In this document: positions 25,396 through 36,910 of the stretch, in pieces
How positions within the stretch are numbered: the stretch's first letter is position 1
How the letters are laid out: every line of letters starts with the position of its first letter
DNA from: Sympetrum striolatum
Taxonomy: Eukaryota; Arthropoda; Insecta; Odonata; Libellulidae
Assembly: GCA_947579665.1 (NCBI GenBank)
Contig: OX388350.1
Coordinates: forward strand, 90,601,152 to 90,665,151
Length of the DNA stretch: 64,000 nt
Reading direction: 5' to 3'
The notes under the pieces: generated by a model
Database searches by the model: none
Told to the model about the DNA's origin: nothing
Seen by the model: the letters and a program-made list of their open reading frames with translations, nothing else
Translations under genes and position numbers: made by a program

Positions 25396-25960
25396 GAGGA
25401 AGTGGTGAAAGATGCCTGGGGAAAAATATACAAGGGAGTAATGGTTTGTGGGGAAGTAGTGAATTTTGTAAAGTATGCAGACAATAAAGCTCTGTGACTC
25501 TGAAAATGGTTTACTAATTTTAGTAAATGTTCTTAATGATTACGTGAGGCAGTCTGAAATGAAAATTAACTTAAGTGAAACCAAAGAAATGATGTTTGCT
25601 AAGGGAAAGAAAGCTAAGTAAACGAAAAGGGTGGATGGAGAAATACTAGAGCAGGTGGATACATTTTCTTACTCTGCGAGATTCGAAAAAGAATAGGCCA
25701 AGGAAGCCTTCGTGAAGTAAAGGGAATTGATGACCAAAGGTCTTGCTTTATGGTTGTGAAACTTGGACTAAAAGAAGGAGGAAGTTAAAGGCTTTCGAGA
25801 TGTGGGTATGGCGTAGAATGGAAAAAGTAAGTTGGGTTGTAAGAAAAACGAGGGTGCTGGTTGTGGAGGAGAGGGCTTGAGGTAATTCGACGGAGGGGTG
25901 TGTCAAATATTGAGAGGGTAAAGAAAGTGAACAATCGGTAGTGAGTGGGAAAATAGTATG
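25395..25960 (+). pseudogene. RTE reverse transcriptase 3' fragment
   Basis: Reads VVKDAWGKIYKGVMVCGEVV, VKYADNKAL (a mutated YADDTAL catalytic box), MKINLSETKEMMFAKGKK. Then, with frame changes, it reads WTKRRRKLK-like residues and FEMWVWRRMEKVSWVVRKT. These match the RTE RT from the catalytic motif to the thumb. The N-terminal half of RT is missing and the aspartate pair is YADN, so this is dead. Confidence 0.8.
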
Positions 25961-26594
25961 AACTAACTAATAAACAGTAAAAGGAGTGTTAAATGTGTTT
26001 GGATGAAAGAAAAAATAATAAGAGCGAGAGTTATAGATAAAATACCCATAATAATAAAAATAATTTTGAAGAAAATGTAAGTCGGAATCATGAAAGTGTC
26101 AAAAAAAGAATAAATCACATTTGCTTCAAGTGAAGACTTCAAGTGAGCACTGCAAGTGAAGGAAAGCGTGAAGATTTAAATAACGACTCTATGAATAGTA
26201 AAGAAGCGGTGGACGAGCCACTTCGCGCAACACCAACTTTTGTTCAATATTTTATCCAGAAAGAAATAAGCTCGGCGTTGCAATTCTCAGGGGAGAACCA
26301 GGGAATTTAAAGGGGCGCTGAATTATTTAAAGTCCACTTAAGAGAGTTCTTCGCAAGGTTAAAAAGGTCGAAGATGGCCCAAGAAAAGTTCATCTCTCAT
26401 ACCTCCACTCATAATGTGACGCTCAAATGAACACAAGCGACATCGGAGATTGAATCCATGTTCGGACGTCACGTTGCCATGAATGCACGTTATTCCGCGG
26501 TGTCGAAATAATAGTCGCCAAAAGCAGTCCCGGTGAAGGTGTAGTCTGAATGTGGAACGCAATCTAGAGAGAATGCAGAGAAACGAACTTTCGG

Positions 26595-26800
26595 CCGTAA
26601 CCTCCACAATAAATGCGACTCTGAACCTTGGTGTCATGGGTTCGATGCCAGAAGGATCCAAAGTCCCGATATTTTCCATGAGAATGCATTGCAGGGATTT
26701 TCGGACATTTTTTGATGCACTTTCCGGCAAATAAGAGAGTTGAAATTCGAGGGATCGCTGGAAGCCGTGCATATCCGACGAAAGCCAGAAAGATAACTTC
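26595..26800 (+). repeat. Isolated monomers of the dispersed array family
   Basis: Contains GGGTTCGATGCCAGAAGGAT (26638), GAATGCATTGCAGGGATTTTC, ACTTTCCGGCAAATAAGAGAG and TCGAGGGATCGCTGGAAGCC. These are shared with 6.5-6.8 kb (reverse), 32.0 kb and 41.4 kb. One and a half monomers only. Confidence 0.7.
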
Positions 26801-27759
26801 GATGATTCTCGCCGAGTCTTCTTCCCGAGCACTATCATCATCTAGTGTTGACCATTCATCGACATGCAGTTTAGATACCAGTTCACGCCGAGACAAGGCA
26901 ATGAGAAAGGAAATCTCTCCGGGAACACACCTCCGACTTCAGCCAGTTGGTTAGTCCGACAGGTAGTGTTCGGGAAGAGGTGAGTGATTTGGAAATCGGT
27001 CGTATTTAAATAAAACTGTGTGGAAACTACGAAGTGCCTTCTTCATTTCTCATTATGGCTTTCCACGAAGTCCGGCCTAATACTATAGAATTCAGAACCA
27101 AATATGTTTCAGAAAAAATGGTTTTACCATACGTTGGATGATTTTGGTTTGGGCGAGGGTTAAATAGAAGGTTAGCGACCTACATAAAAATAACGCGTTT
27201 CACCAACTGAAAATTTAGCATCCAAATTTGTCACTCTAAATCATAATAGATAGTGAAAAATGTTATCTGCACCGAAGAACTTCAATGAAGTACGTACAAA
27301 GAAAACTTCCGCAGACGCGAAAATTAAACGCCCACAAATACACACACGAATACAAAAATTTTCTAAACTAAATCAGCGTCTATAGAAAGAAAGGCAGTGC
27401 GTGATGAGGGTTATCGCAGAGGTTCCGTGCTCTATCTCACTATCCTCCCTCGCTGTGAATGAACACACGCTGACGAAGGTCAAATCCCACTTAAAACAGA
27501 CCACCTCAATAGTATGCCTTTTCCGTTGCAAATCCATACTCTAGAGCGCTTCCTACAGACGCATTCTTAGAATACGGAGATGACGAAATACTGCGGCTTC
27601 ATCCTCTGCGACCATATTCACTAACAAAGTTAGTAACAATTTAAGAATAGAATGCTATAGTCAGAAATCGTATCTAAAAAGATGTATTAAGAAAATCTAC
27701 CATCAGAGCAAGTAGAAGTAGCATCAATTTCCAATAACAACTATTTTTTACAGGTTATT

Positions 27760-29180
27760 TTCGTCTGGCACATTCCCCTCCTCCTGGAAATCCACAAATG
27801 ACATTCCCAGTTTGAAAAATGGATCAAGTTGAAAACTATCGCCATATATCTACACTTCCTCTCCATTCTCTTCGAACGTATTGTCCATAATCGCCTTCTC
27901 TCCCACACACTCCCTTATATATCTCCTCATTAACATGGCTTTCTTCTTCTGTCTTACAAATCTCACTGTCCCTGCACATCATCCCAGCTTTTGAAAATGC
28001 ATCTCAACTCGACGTTTGCTACCTTGACTTCTCTAAAGCTTTCGACTTCGTTAACCACTTCCTTCTAAAATACAAACTTGAACATAGATACAACATTCAT
28101 GGACCTTTCCTTTCTCTACTTTCTGATTTTCTATCCCATCGTAGGCAACGCATCGTACTCGACTGCCGTGCATCTTCCTTCTCCACCGTTTCCTCCGGAG
28201 TTCCCCAGGGTAGCGTCCTTGGTCCACTATTGTTCGCACACTTTATTGACGACCTGGCGGAAACTGTTACTGCTAATGGTGCAAACATATTACTTAACGC
28301 CGATGACTGCAAAGTTTTAAAGAAAGTTGACTGCGCGGAAGAACTCGCTTCAAATCGCTCTCGATGGTCCTCAAGTTGGGCTTTCAAAATTAACCAATGC
28401 AAATCTGCAGTGGTGACCTTTTTCTTTAAAGAGAGTCGTTGCTCCAATTGTTTGCCGCCTCGTGATGGAACAATAAGTCCCGTCTCTAATCTCGGAGTGA
28501 CATTTGAACCGAAATTAACATTCAGGGACCACATCAATTCTATTGCTTCTAGATGCATGTCCATCATCGGAACGCTTTTCCATTTCACGGAAGTCTCTGA
28601 ACTCCTTGCGCTTAAGACAGTTTTCACTGGCTGCATTCTCCCCATAACAGATTACTGCATCCCTATTTGGCAATCTGCTGCCCCTCTTAACCTCCCTTAA
28701 ATTTCTTTGCATCCATAGTTCGCTTTCGAGTCGCTTACTCCAATTTCACAACCACTCTCGTGAACACATCTTTTCATCCCCTGGTACTTCATCCCTCTCT
28801 AATCGCCAAAAATCCTTCGACATTAAATATCTTCATAAAATATTCAACAGCCGATGCATATCTAGTGACGTCCTTTCCTGTTTCTCGCCCCACACGTAAT
28901 TCTAATCTCTTTCGCATTCCTCTTTCCCGAATTTCCATCTCACAAATATGCTATAGAATACCCAAACCTTTTAATTCCCTTCTGTCTCTCAACCCGTCTC
29001 TTGAACTGTTTTCCCCCATAAATTCACTTCTTTCCTCAATTAATTACATTTTTGATTTTTTCCTACTTGCCTCGCTTTGTTATTTGTATTTTTTTAAATT
29101 ATGTTTCCCAATTAATGTAATTTTCGTGTTAAGGATCAATGTGATGGGTCAAATTGACTGCTTTTGAATCTATTGAAATA
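27760..29180 (+). pseudogene. Jockey/CR1-group LINE reverse transcriptase corpse
   Basis: Fragments in order, changing frame: GTFPSSWKS, NYRHISTLPL, SQLDVCYLDFSKAFDFVNH, GVPQGSVLGPLLF, IDDLAETVTANGANIL, NADDCKVLKK (degenerate YADD), WAFKINQCKSAVVTF, NLGVTFEPKLTFRDHI, SILPITDYC-like PITDYCIPIW. The 3' end shows AATAAATAAATT at about 29176. Endonuclease is absent. Many frameshifts. Large minus-strand frames here are shadows. Confidence 0.85.
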
Positions 29181-29279
29181 AATAAATTATAATAATAAAG
29201 CGTATTTTATTAGGGTGAGACTATTAAGTCTCTTATCTAACACTCCATCATATAATTTTTTGGAAAAAAATATCTTGAA

Positions 29280-29940
29280 AAAAGTGCACAGAAGAAAACG
29301 ACCTTGCTGGTTTTCGGAAAAGCCTTCGGTCAGACATGAATCCCTCGTTCATAAACTGGCTGAATGACAGGTGATCTACTTTACTTATTTAACAGCTATT
29401 TCTCGGGTAGATCCAAGAAGGTGGTGCTCCTCCTACACCTAAGTCACTCTCGGAGTATCAATAAGCACGATTTTCTGCATGTTACTTTTCAACATTTACA
29501 TTAATGATCTTCTATCTTGTTTAAGTTGTGGTTCCTCCCTCTAGTTGAGGGAGGTCTAAATAATTGATAGTGTAAATATTTCTCACCACATACTTGCAAT
29601 AGCTAATTGTAATTACTTACAGAACGACATAAATAGCAAACTAGTTTGTTATCTGAACGAACGCCGATTTCTTTGTGACCCAATTTCGACGATCCGTTAG
29701 CAACTTGACATATCTTTTTACCCAACAACATTGTATTTCAGTTAATAACATTAATTTATTCCGTTCTCTCGGCCGTTCCCTACATTCATTTAGCCCTCTC
29801 CCTCATTTTGTGCTTCTTATCTATTTTTAAATTCATTTATTGTCTATTTTTCTATTTATTTATTGTACATCAAATATAACACATCTGAATGGGTATTTAT
29901 CCTGTATGTGTTAAATAAATTATTATTATTAAACCTAGTT
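29280..29940 (+). pseudogene. Second LINE RT remnant with 3' tail
   Basis: Weak RT blocks: LLVFGKAFGQT-like residues near 29310 (from FRKAF), then GVSISTIFCMLLFNIYINDL at about 29450-29510, a decayed GVPQGS..GP.LFN.YINDL motif. The tail is TGTGTTAAATAAATTATTATTATT near 29910-29935. Strongly decayed. Confidence 0.6.
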
Positions 29941-30419
29941 TGGGGAAAAATATACATTTCAGCACACGAAGAAGGGGATGTGAAAAACCGGCGAAAGCTA
30001 TGAATAGTTAAGTAAATATTAATGGAGAAAACAGGTTAAGAAAGAATTGAAGGGTAAACGAAACAATATAGATTATATGCAATAATATAATGTATGTAAT
30101 AAATATATTTTAGTCCAGCAAGTAAATACAGTTCAGAGGTAAACATTTTATAGTTTCATCTAACCATATCAAGGCTCGTCAATGAGTACGTACAATAATT
30201 GTACGTTCTTTTGAAATTATACACACATAGATAATGCACGGGACCAAAACCGGCCATGGAGGATGGGAAAGGGTCTGCAAGGAGTGTGCATTTAAAAGAG
30301 ACGATTGTGGCCTTTGCTTTTAAAACGTGGAGGACAGGTTTTTCACGGAGGAAGTGAGTTCCCTGGCTGTGATTCTGAGTAATTTTAGGTACATTTCAGT
30401 TTATTACGATATTCTTACA

Positions 30420-30770
30420 TTCTCTCATATTGCGGTTCTGAATGGCAGAGACACAAATGGGGAATGAATAAGGAAACCTCGTTGCTTCCAACACAATTCT
30501 AATTTTAGTAAAGATACCTTTGAGTAATAAACAGAAAGATGATCTCTTAGTTGAAAAGAAGCCTAACGGTGGTATTTTGCACGAGTTTGATGAAACGGGC
30601 AATTCCTGATGTCACAGTAGACGAAGTGCGGAGTTCGCAGAGGGAGAGAGGAAATTTCCTGCGCGTCTGAAAGAGCGAGGAAATTACGATTTTACATATT
30701 TTTAGGACATGATCAGTCCTTGTAAGCGTTTCGTTCATGTAGACACCGATATCTTTCACTGATTTGAAAT
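30420..30770 (-). pseudogene. LINE RT thumb fragment (minus)
   Basis: Reads VKDIGVYMNETLTRTDHVLK, ICKIVISSLFQTRRKFPLSL, then SGIARFIKLVQNTTVRLLF. This matches the region after the catalytic box in Jockey/CR1-group RTs (a YLGVYIDETLTWTDHV-like motif, then the palm-thumb linker). Opposite in orientation to its neighbours. Confidence 0.65.
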
Positions 30771-30979
30771 ATTAATTGACTTATCAAAAGCATTTGTTGT
30801 ATTAGATCGCAATATCATCACGGAGACAACCTTTTCATAGATTCTCGCATAAATATTGATCCTATAACATTTAATTGGATACATTCTATCCAAGCAGGAA
30901 GTTTCTTAGGTTTCCGAGTATGCACTGCAACCTAAGAAAACGTGGAAGTTAAAGAAAACGTATAATTAACGCTTGTTGG

Positions 30980-31595
30980 AAAGCTTCTGGGATCCATATG
31001 AAAAAAGGCACCGAGGAGAGTAGCTAGGTTCGTTTTTGGAGGACAGACAGCGACACTACTATGATCAAAAAGTTACAAACAAGACGTAAAACAAAAAGGA
31101 ATTCAAACGTATAATTAAAGACCAATATTATCTCGGAAGAAAGGATCGTAAATATAAAGTTTCCACACTTAAACATAAGACGGATATTTATAAATATTCA
31201 TTTCTGAAACGGGGAAAATGGAAAGGAACAATTTACCAAAAGAAGTCTTAGAACCTTTTCTGCAGTGTTTTTTGAATGGGATTTAAAAACATTTGTAAAT
31301 TGTCAAAATGGTTGTGAGAAAAATATGATATAGCATATTGTAAGTTAAGTTCATCAATATTTGTATCGTTCAAATATTTCTAATTATGTCATATGGAATA
31401 ATAATTCATTCGTAATTTTAGATCAAAGTTGTAAATTTGGTAATATTTTTTAACATTGTATTATTTCTTTCATAACACTGTACGACCGTCGCGAGGTTTT
31501 TGGAACCTCCCGATTAAGGGACCGGAATCTTTATTTTTAATGACTTCCACTGCGGCCTGTTTTTGGTCATGACATAAATAAACAATTTTATTCCC
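30980..31595 (+). pseudogene. LINE 3' fragment (plus)
   Basis: Reads KKAPRRVARFVFGGQ (compare the QRRAARFVFGD motif of CR1-group ORF2 C-termini) with DTTMIKKLQTRR in another frame. A long 3' region follows, ending near ACATAAATAAACAATTTT (31572). Decayed. Confidence 0.55.
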
Positions 31596-31984
31596 AATAA
31601 CGAAGGTCTGTAAGCGAAAACGATATCATTTATCACTTTTATTCGTATTTTCCGCTTAAGTAAATTATGAAAATGGACCTCCGTTTTCTTAGCATTCTCC
31701 TCGTAGTCTATGCGTCCCTTTTGTTGCCTACTATAAATAATAACATATTTATAAGAATATTTAGGAATTAATCTTAATGAAATCTTATGAATTATAATTA
31801 GGAACTTATTACGATGCTATACTGCCCAAGTTTTACACGATAGATAGAAAATGAAGGAGATTTCCATTTATTTGAACCACGGATTAAGTTCATCGTAATT
31901 TTAAAACTACTATGAACGTTGTTATGAGCATTTCAAACATTATTTATGAAAACAACTCTTTCAAAAAATGCATTTTGGGAATTT

Positions 31985-32770
31985 ATTTTAGGCACTTCCC
32001 GGGAAATTGGAGAGTTAAAATTCGAGGGATCTCTGGAAGCCGTGCATATGCAACGAAAACCACAAAGGAGTACTCAGAGGAGTATCCTTGGTTCGACGCT
32101 AGGTGAGAGCAAATATTCTCCTGTTTAAAATGCATTGCGGCGATTTTTAAGATTTTTTTTAATCCCTCTCCGATAAAATAGAACCTTAAAACTCGGCATG
32201 CGGTTAGAGATTATAAATACGTTGTTTAAAGTTTCACTGAAGGTCCTTGGTTCGATTCCAGATAGTCATTTACTTTACATTCCTTGCATTTAAAATGTGA
32301 ATAACCGAGTCTTATTTTAGGACCTTCCCGGTATGATATCGACTTAAAAATTTGAATTAAATAGGTTTTATTTCTACCAGGGCATTATATCTATTCAATC
32401 TTCCAAAAGGTCCTAGGTTTGACACCAGGCATTTCTACTATTTGAAATGCATGGCGGGAATTTCAAATTTTGTATGATTGATTTACCGAAAAGGTAGATA
32501 TTCCATGACCATGCAAGTGAACAGAAGTAATGAATGTTTCATAATCACCGTTTATCTTTTATCTTAATGCCATTGGCTCGACGCTGGGGCACCATTTGCA
32601 TTCTCGAATTCAATTAAAGGCAAACAAGGAATGTCGTTTGAAGATATTCCCGATAATCGAGTTGGAAATTTGGAAACGGTCATATTATCTCAAAGCAAAT
32701 ACTTTAATACAATCTCATCTTAAAACAGTCCCGAGTTCGACACCAGGTCACTTGGATAATCGATTTTTAC
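31985..32770 (+). repeat. Dispersed ~160-bp monomer array, five monomers
   Basis: Cores at about 32082 (CCTTGGTTCGACGCTAGG), 32241 (CCTTGGTTCGATTCCAGA), 32410 (CCTAGGTTTGACACCAGG), 32573 (TTGGCTCGACGCTGG) and 32733 (GAGTTCGACACCAGG): spacings of about 159, 169, 163 and 160 bp. Each monomer starts with a version of CTTCCCGGNAA..GAG. The order a-b-c matches the array at 41.4 kb. Confidence 0.78.
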
Positions 32771-33715
32771 TTAGATGAAATTGGGTTCCATTACCTATGC
32801 ATTACCTATTCCATTACCTATAGCTACTTTTACTCGTATATAGATACACACATATAAACAGGAGAAAAGGAAACTCTACTCTAAGTAGGTCGAAAATGTT
32901 TTTTTTCCGCAAACTAAACAAACGGAATGCACACGAACTTTGGCAACATAACTCTAGGAAATCCTAATTACATCTGAGACTTTCAAACACAAATTCTGCT
33001 CCGTAAAATAATGAAAATAACAGGGCCTATGAATAATCAAAGGGAAAATGTAGGAGTCGATACTCGTTAAGGAGAAGCGTCGAGAAAAGCATTTTGAAAG
33101 GAGATGCAGTCGTCGGCTATTAAAAGCCCGGCGGAAGAATAATTAACGGCGAAAGCATCTTCGGAAAAAACGTTAATAAGTAAAACGAAGGGCAGAACAA
33201 AAACTACTAAGAGTGCATACAAATTCGAAGAAATCAAAAGAAAGAAAGACGACTTAGGAATAGGTCAAACACAGCAATTAATGCAAAAAACGATTTTTGG
33301 AATAAGGGTGTCTTATGAGGCACTATAAGACGTATTACTTCATTAATTTAAACGGTGGCTCAGAAATAACTTTTCATCTCTTTTATTTATGTAAGCGTAG
33401 CAGGGAACCGATAAAAATTAGTACTTCACCCTTCAAGAATTCTGAAACACATTAAGAAGTCTTTTAATTTTAAAATAAACGCAGCAAATTAATAAAGACG
33501 TACTATTTTCATTATTATTCTCCGGGCAGTCTGATGAAATCAGCCACATCTGGTGGTTGGGTTCGGCATTATAATTATTGTTGGGATTATCTTTACCCAT
33601 AGTGTTCGGTCGATTGCTCTGATTTGCAAAGATCAACAAGTCTTGCCTTTATGATCGTTGGAACCCAGTAAACCAGACCTAACATTGGAAGCAGGGAAAA
33701 CTAATATATATATCA

Positions 33716-33998
33716 TCAGCCATTTTCAATCCGACGTCGGATGTAGGTCTCCCCAAGTACTTTCCAATTTTCTCTGTCTTGAGCTTCTCGTTGCCACGTT
33801 ACACCTAAGTGCTTGATGATTTCTCTATTCCATCTGTCCATAGGTCTTCTACTTGGTCTCTTCACATCTCTTGGTATCCAGTTGAGAGCTGCAGATGTCC
33901 AACGGTTGTCGTTTCTTCTCGCAACATGGCCGGCCCACCTCCATTTTAGTGATCTTACCTTATCTATGATGTCTGTCACTCCATTCATCATGGAGCGC
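33716..33998 (-). pseudogene. RTE LINE 3' coding fragment (minus)
   Basis: Reads MNGVTDIIDKVRSLKWRWAG, HVARRNDNRWTSAALNWIPR, RRPMDRWNREIIKHLGVTW, and ends REAQDRENWKVLGETYIRR, the characteristic C-terminus of RTE/BovB-like reverse transcriptases. Only the last ~90 residues remain. It meets a plus-strand copy of the same region head to head at about 33990. Confidence 0.85.
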
Positions 33999-34140
33999 TG
34001 TATGCTGGGAATCACAAGAAGAGACAGAAAACGCAACACCTGGGTGAGGACGATGACCGGAGTGACGGAGATCATAGACAAGGTAAGAAGACTAAAATTG
34101 AGGTGGGCTGGCCTTGTGGAGATAGGAAAGAATAGAACAA
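33985..34140 (+). pseudogene. RTE LINE 3' coding fragment (plus)
   Basis: Reads ERCMLGITRRDRKRNTWVR, MTGVTEIIDKVRRLKLRWAG and then decays. This is the segment just before the C-terminus in RTE ORF2 and overlaps in protein space (IIDKVR, RWAG) with the adjacent minus-strand fragment. The two form an inverted pair. It stops where the truncated CR1 copy begins. Confidence 0.8.
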
Positions 34141-34159
34141 GAAAGAAAAAGAGATTTAG

Positions 34160-34651
34160 ATTTTTAAGATTTAGATATATACCCCGCGAGCCGCCAGAGG
34201 CGTATGGCAGGGGGTGTAATACACCACCATTATTCATTCCTACCTATTAGCATCTCTAATAGCTTGGGGAAAAAACGACCAAAAGTAATTATCCGTCCTT
34301 GCGATTACTTCCCTATAACGCTTCGTCGATGCCTCTCGGAGATCGCGTTCGCTCCTTACTGGCACTAACATTTCACTTACTTCGTCTATAAATTCTGAAC
34401 GATTGAACTTTTCGAAAAGTTTCCGACGATATTCAGATCTTCTCATCTGTAGTGAATTCCAACTGAGGGACTCTATCATTGCCGTAACGCTGCTATCAAA
34501 CCTGAAATCCCCGCAAACGAATCGGGCTGCTCTACGCTGGACCATCTCTAAATCTGAGACTAAACCTACTTCGTGTGGGTCCCAAACCGCACATCAGTAT
34601 TCAAGACTCGGACGAATAAGAGAAAAGTAAGCTATTTCTTTGACTCTCGAT
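34160..34651 (-). mobile_element. 5'-truncated CR1 copy
   Basis: The reverse complement of about 39475-39965. It encodes only the ORF2 C-terminus (MVQRRAARFVCGDFRFDSSV to FFPQAIRDANR) and the 3' UTR. Aligning 39721-39920 to this copy by eye I count four differences in about 200 bp, so the two inserted recently and from the same family. 5' truncation is the usual outcome of LINE retrotransposition. Confidence 0.93.
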
Positions 34652-35829
34652 GAGAAATTGCGGAGATTGAAGGAGATTGCCATTGTATAGCAAATCATTC
34701 ATGGACGAGGTCAAAATATCCATGAATATGGAGCTAAACATATAGCGTTAGGAAACCGAAGAAGGTACTCATAAACCGAACGAAAATTTAGAGATCGCGA
34801 CTTACATTCATGGATGTGAAAAATTTCCGATTTGAATTCATTCGAAGCCTCTAAAAAGACCGCATCATTGCCGCATTTAGTTTCTCTATTCTAAAATCAA
34901 AGAGAAGAGACTTTGAATCCGCTTTGAGGGTTTAATGCGACCTTTATATCAGTTCATATAACAAACACAAGTATTTTTATTATTTAGTTTTCAAATAAAA
35001 GCTCAAACGAAAATGAAAATGTTCCTTTTATATTTTTAAAGTTCACTCCTGTTCGTGCGATTTTTAAATGTAGGAAATAAACTACAAAATGAATGAGCCC
35101 CATTCCAATTACAGGAATATCATTCTTATCTAAATCTTTATTGGGTGAGATTAGGTCTGATTGAATCTCCCACCTTACCTTTTACAAGTATTCACTACTA
35201 TTTTAAAAATAATGAAGAGATGGACATATAAAATTCATTTCATTCCTGACCTGAGTCTCGAAGTGAAAGGACGTGTTTTCTCCGGTGCTCCTGAACGGAC
35301 CCCCAGAGTGACAAGCCAATGGCCCACCAAGCCCTCATTAACCGGTGTCGTTTTTCAGTTTTGTCCGTCTTAGCAGAGTAGCAGTTTAGTGTTAAGTACA
35401 AGTAAAGCCCTTACAGTTTATTTATTTTCTGTTTTTCTAGTCATCCCTCTATCGTTTTAGCTGTTTTTTAGAGTTTTTGTTTTTGCAAAGGTTAGTTTTT
35501 GTATTTTTATCCCCTCGTAAACGTATTGTAGGCATATTTTTTCTTATTGCGAATTTTATTTTCGTTATTACTTAACCGTCGTATTTCCTTGTTGTGTATT
35601 AGTAACCGGTCTTTATCGTTCCCATAAGTGATACATTCGTCCTTTCAGAGTCTTCTCAAACATATTTGGTCAGTTGCGTATTTCGTCTCAGGTCAAACGC
35701 AAGTGTTAGTGTCAGCCCAAGTTCTCTCAACTCGTTTCATTTGTTCGCGCGTTCTTATTGTCGTTTCTCAAGCAATCCATTGGGTACTCAGTTTTTAGTC
35801 ATTTAAAGTCAATTTTACAATTAGGTAGG

Positions 35830-36827
35830 ATGGCCTCTCCTAGGACTCCCGTTTCCTCTTTCTTGGGAACTGCTTGTCTCGCGTCCCTTCGGGCCGAGAT
35901 AGCGGAACTCAGAAGGATGGTTGCGGATCTCAGCTCCAAGGTGGAAAGGTTGGAGGCTTCCTCCTCACGTGTGGAATCCAAGGGTAGCACCCCGAAAGCT
36001 CGCTGCGCCAAGTTGGCGGCTCTGGGTTCCCCGAGTGCAGAGCGATCGAGGGTGCCTCGAAGTTTACATCGAGGACGGGGATGTCGACGGCCAAGAAGCC
36101 TGACGAGAGGAAGGTAGTCTCCATTCGGGGGGACCGCGGGGTGGTTTTGCGGAGGCAGGGAGTTGCAGAAGCTTCGGCTGATGCTCTTCCTGTGAGCAAT
36201 CGTTTTTCTGTGCTGTCGGAGGACATTGCACCTGCTGCCATCCCCGTAACCCCGGAGGTGGCTGAGCCCGAAGGGGGTCGGGGGGTTTTAGTAATAGGAA
36301 GTTCTAATGTCCGGCGGATAATGGATCCATTACGTGCAAGGGCCCGCCGGGAGGGAGTGTGTGAGCGGGTGTTCTCCAGGTGTTTACCGGGAGGTACGGT
36401 GCCGAAGGTGACGGAGGAACTAAGAACGTCGGTATCGTCTTCGAACTGCTCCGTGTTGCGAGTGGTGGTGCACGCGGGCAGCAACGACGCCTCGAGATTC
36501 GGGTCCGAGGAGATTCTAGGTTCTTTTAAGGACCTGATCGCCGAGGCTTCCCGAGTCGAGAGTGAGTCGGGTGTCCGTGTGTCGCTGTCATTTTGCAGCA
36601 TAGTTCCGCGGTCGGACCGTGGTTCTGAGGTTTGGAGTCGCGTTGTCGGCCTGAACCAAAGACTGCGGGACTTCTGTAGGAGCAACGGGGTCGGGTTCGT
36701 CGATTTGAGGCCGGTTCTTGATTCATGTCGGCTACCTCTTAATCGTTCTGGCGTTCATTATACTGCCCGGGCTGCGGAGCTGGTGGCACGTAGGATTTAC
36801 GAGGTAAATAGGGTTTTTTTAGGTTAG
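35830..36827 (+). pseudogene. CR1 ORF1: coiled coil plus SGNH-esterase-like domain, frameshifted
   Basis: The first frame (from MASPRTPVSSFLG at 35830) has a heptad-rich segment (LRAEIAELRRMVADLSSK, VERLEA). Near 36048 the frame changes, and the second frame (MSTAKKPDERK at 36081) runs to 36827. It contains VLVIGSSNVRRI (block I serine), VVVHAGSNDASRFG (block III) and GVHYTARAAELVARRI (block V histidine). This esterase-like architecture is known for CR1 ORF1 proteins, which bind the element RNA. The single frameshift makes it a pseudogene as read here. Confidence 0.82.
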
Positions 36828-36910
36828 ACTATTATCAGAGTTCGCCACCCCAGGTAGTTTTAGAGTCCAATTCTTCCGGTTTAAATGAGAGCGATATAAC
36901 GCAGATAGAG

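Noticed and set aside
26359..26896. Overlapping 160- and 110-codon frames on minus
   Set aside because: They translate the dispersed array monomers (a repeated LQCILMENIG-like string also appears in frames at 5.1 and 6.6 kb). Repetition explains the similarity, not a protein family.
28097..28645. 182-codon open frame on minus
   Set aside because: Antisense to a decayed LINE reverse transcriptase whose motifs are on plus.
35930..36685. 251-codon open frame on minus
   Set aside because: Antisense shadow of the GC-rich CR1 ORF1. It has no family motif, and the plus frames carry the coiled coil and esterase blocks.
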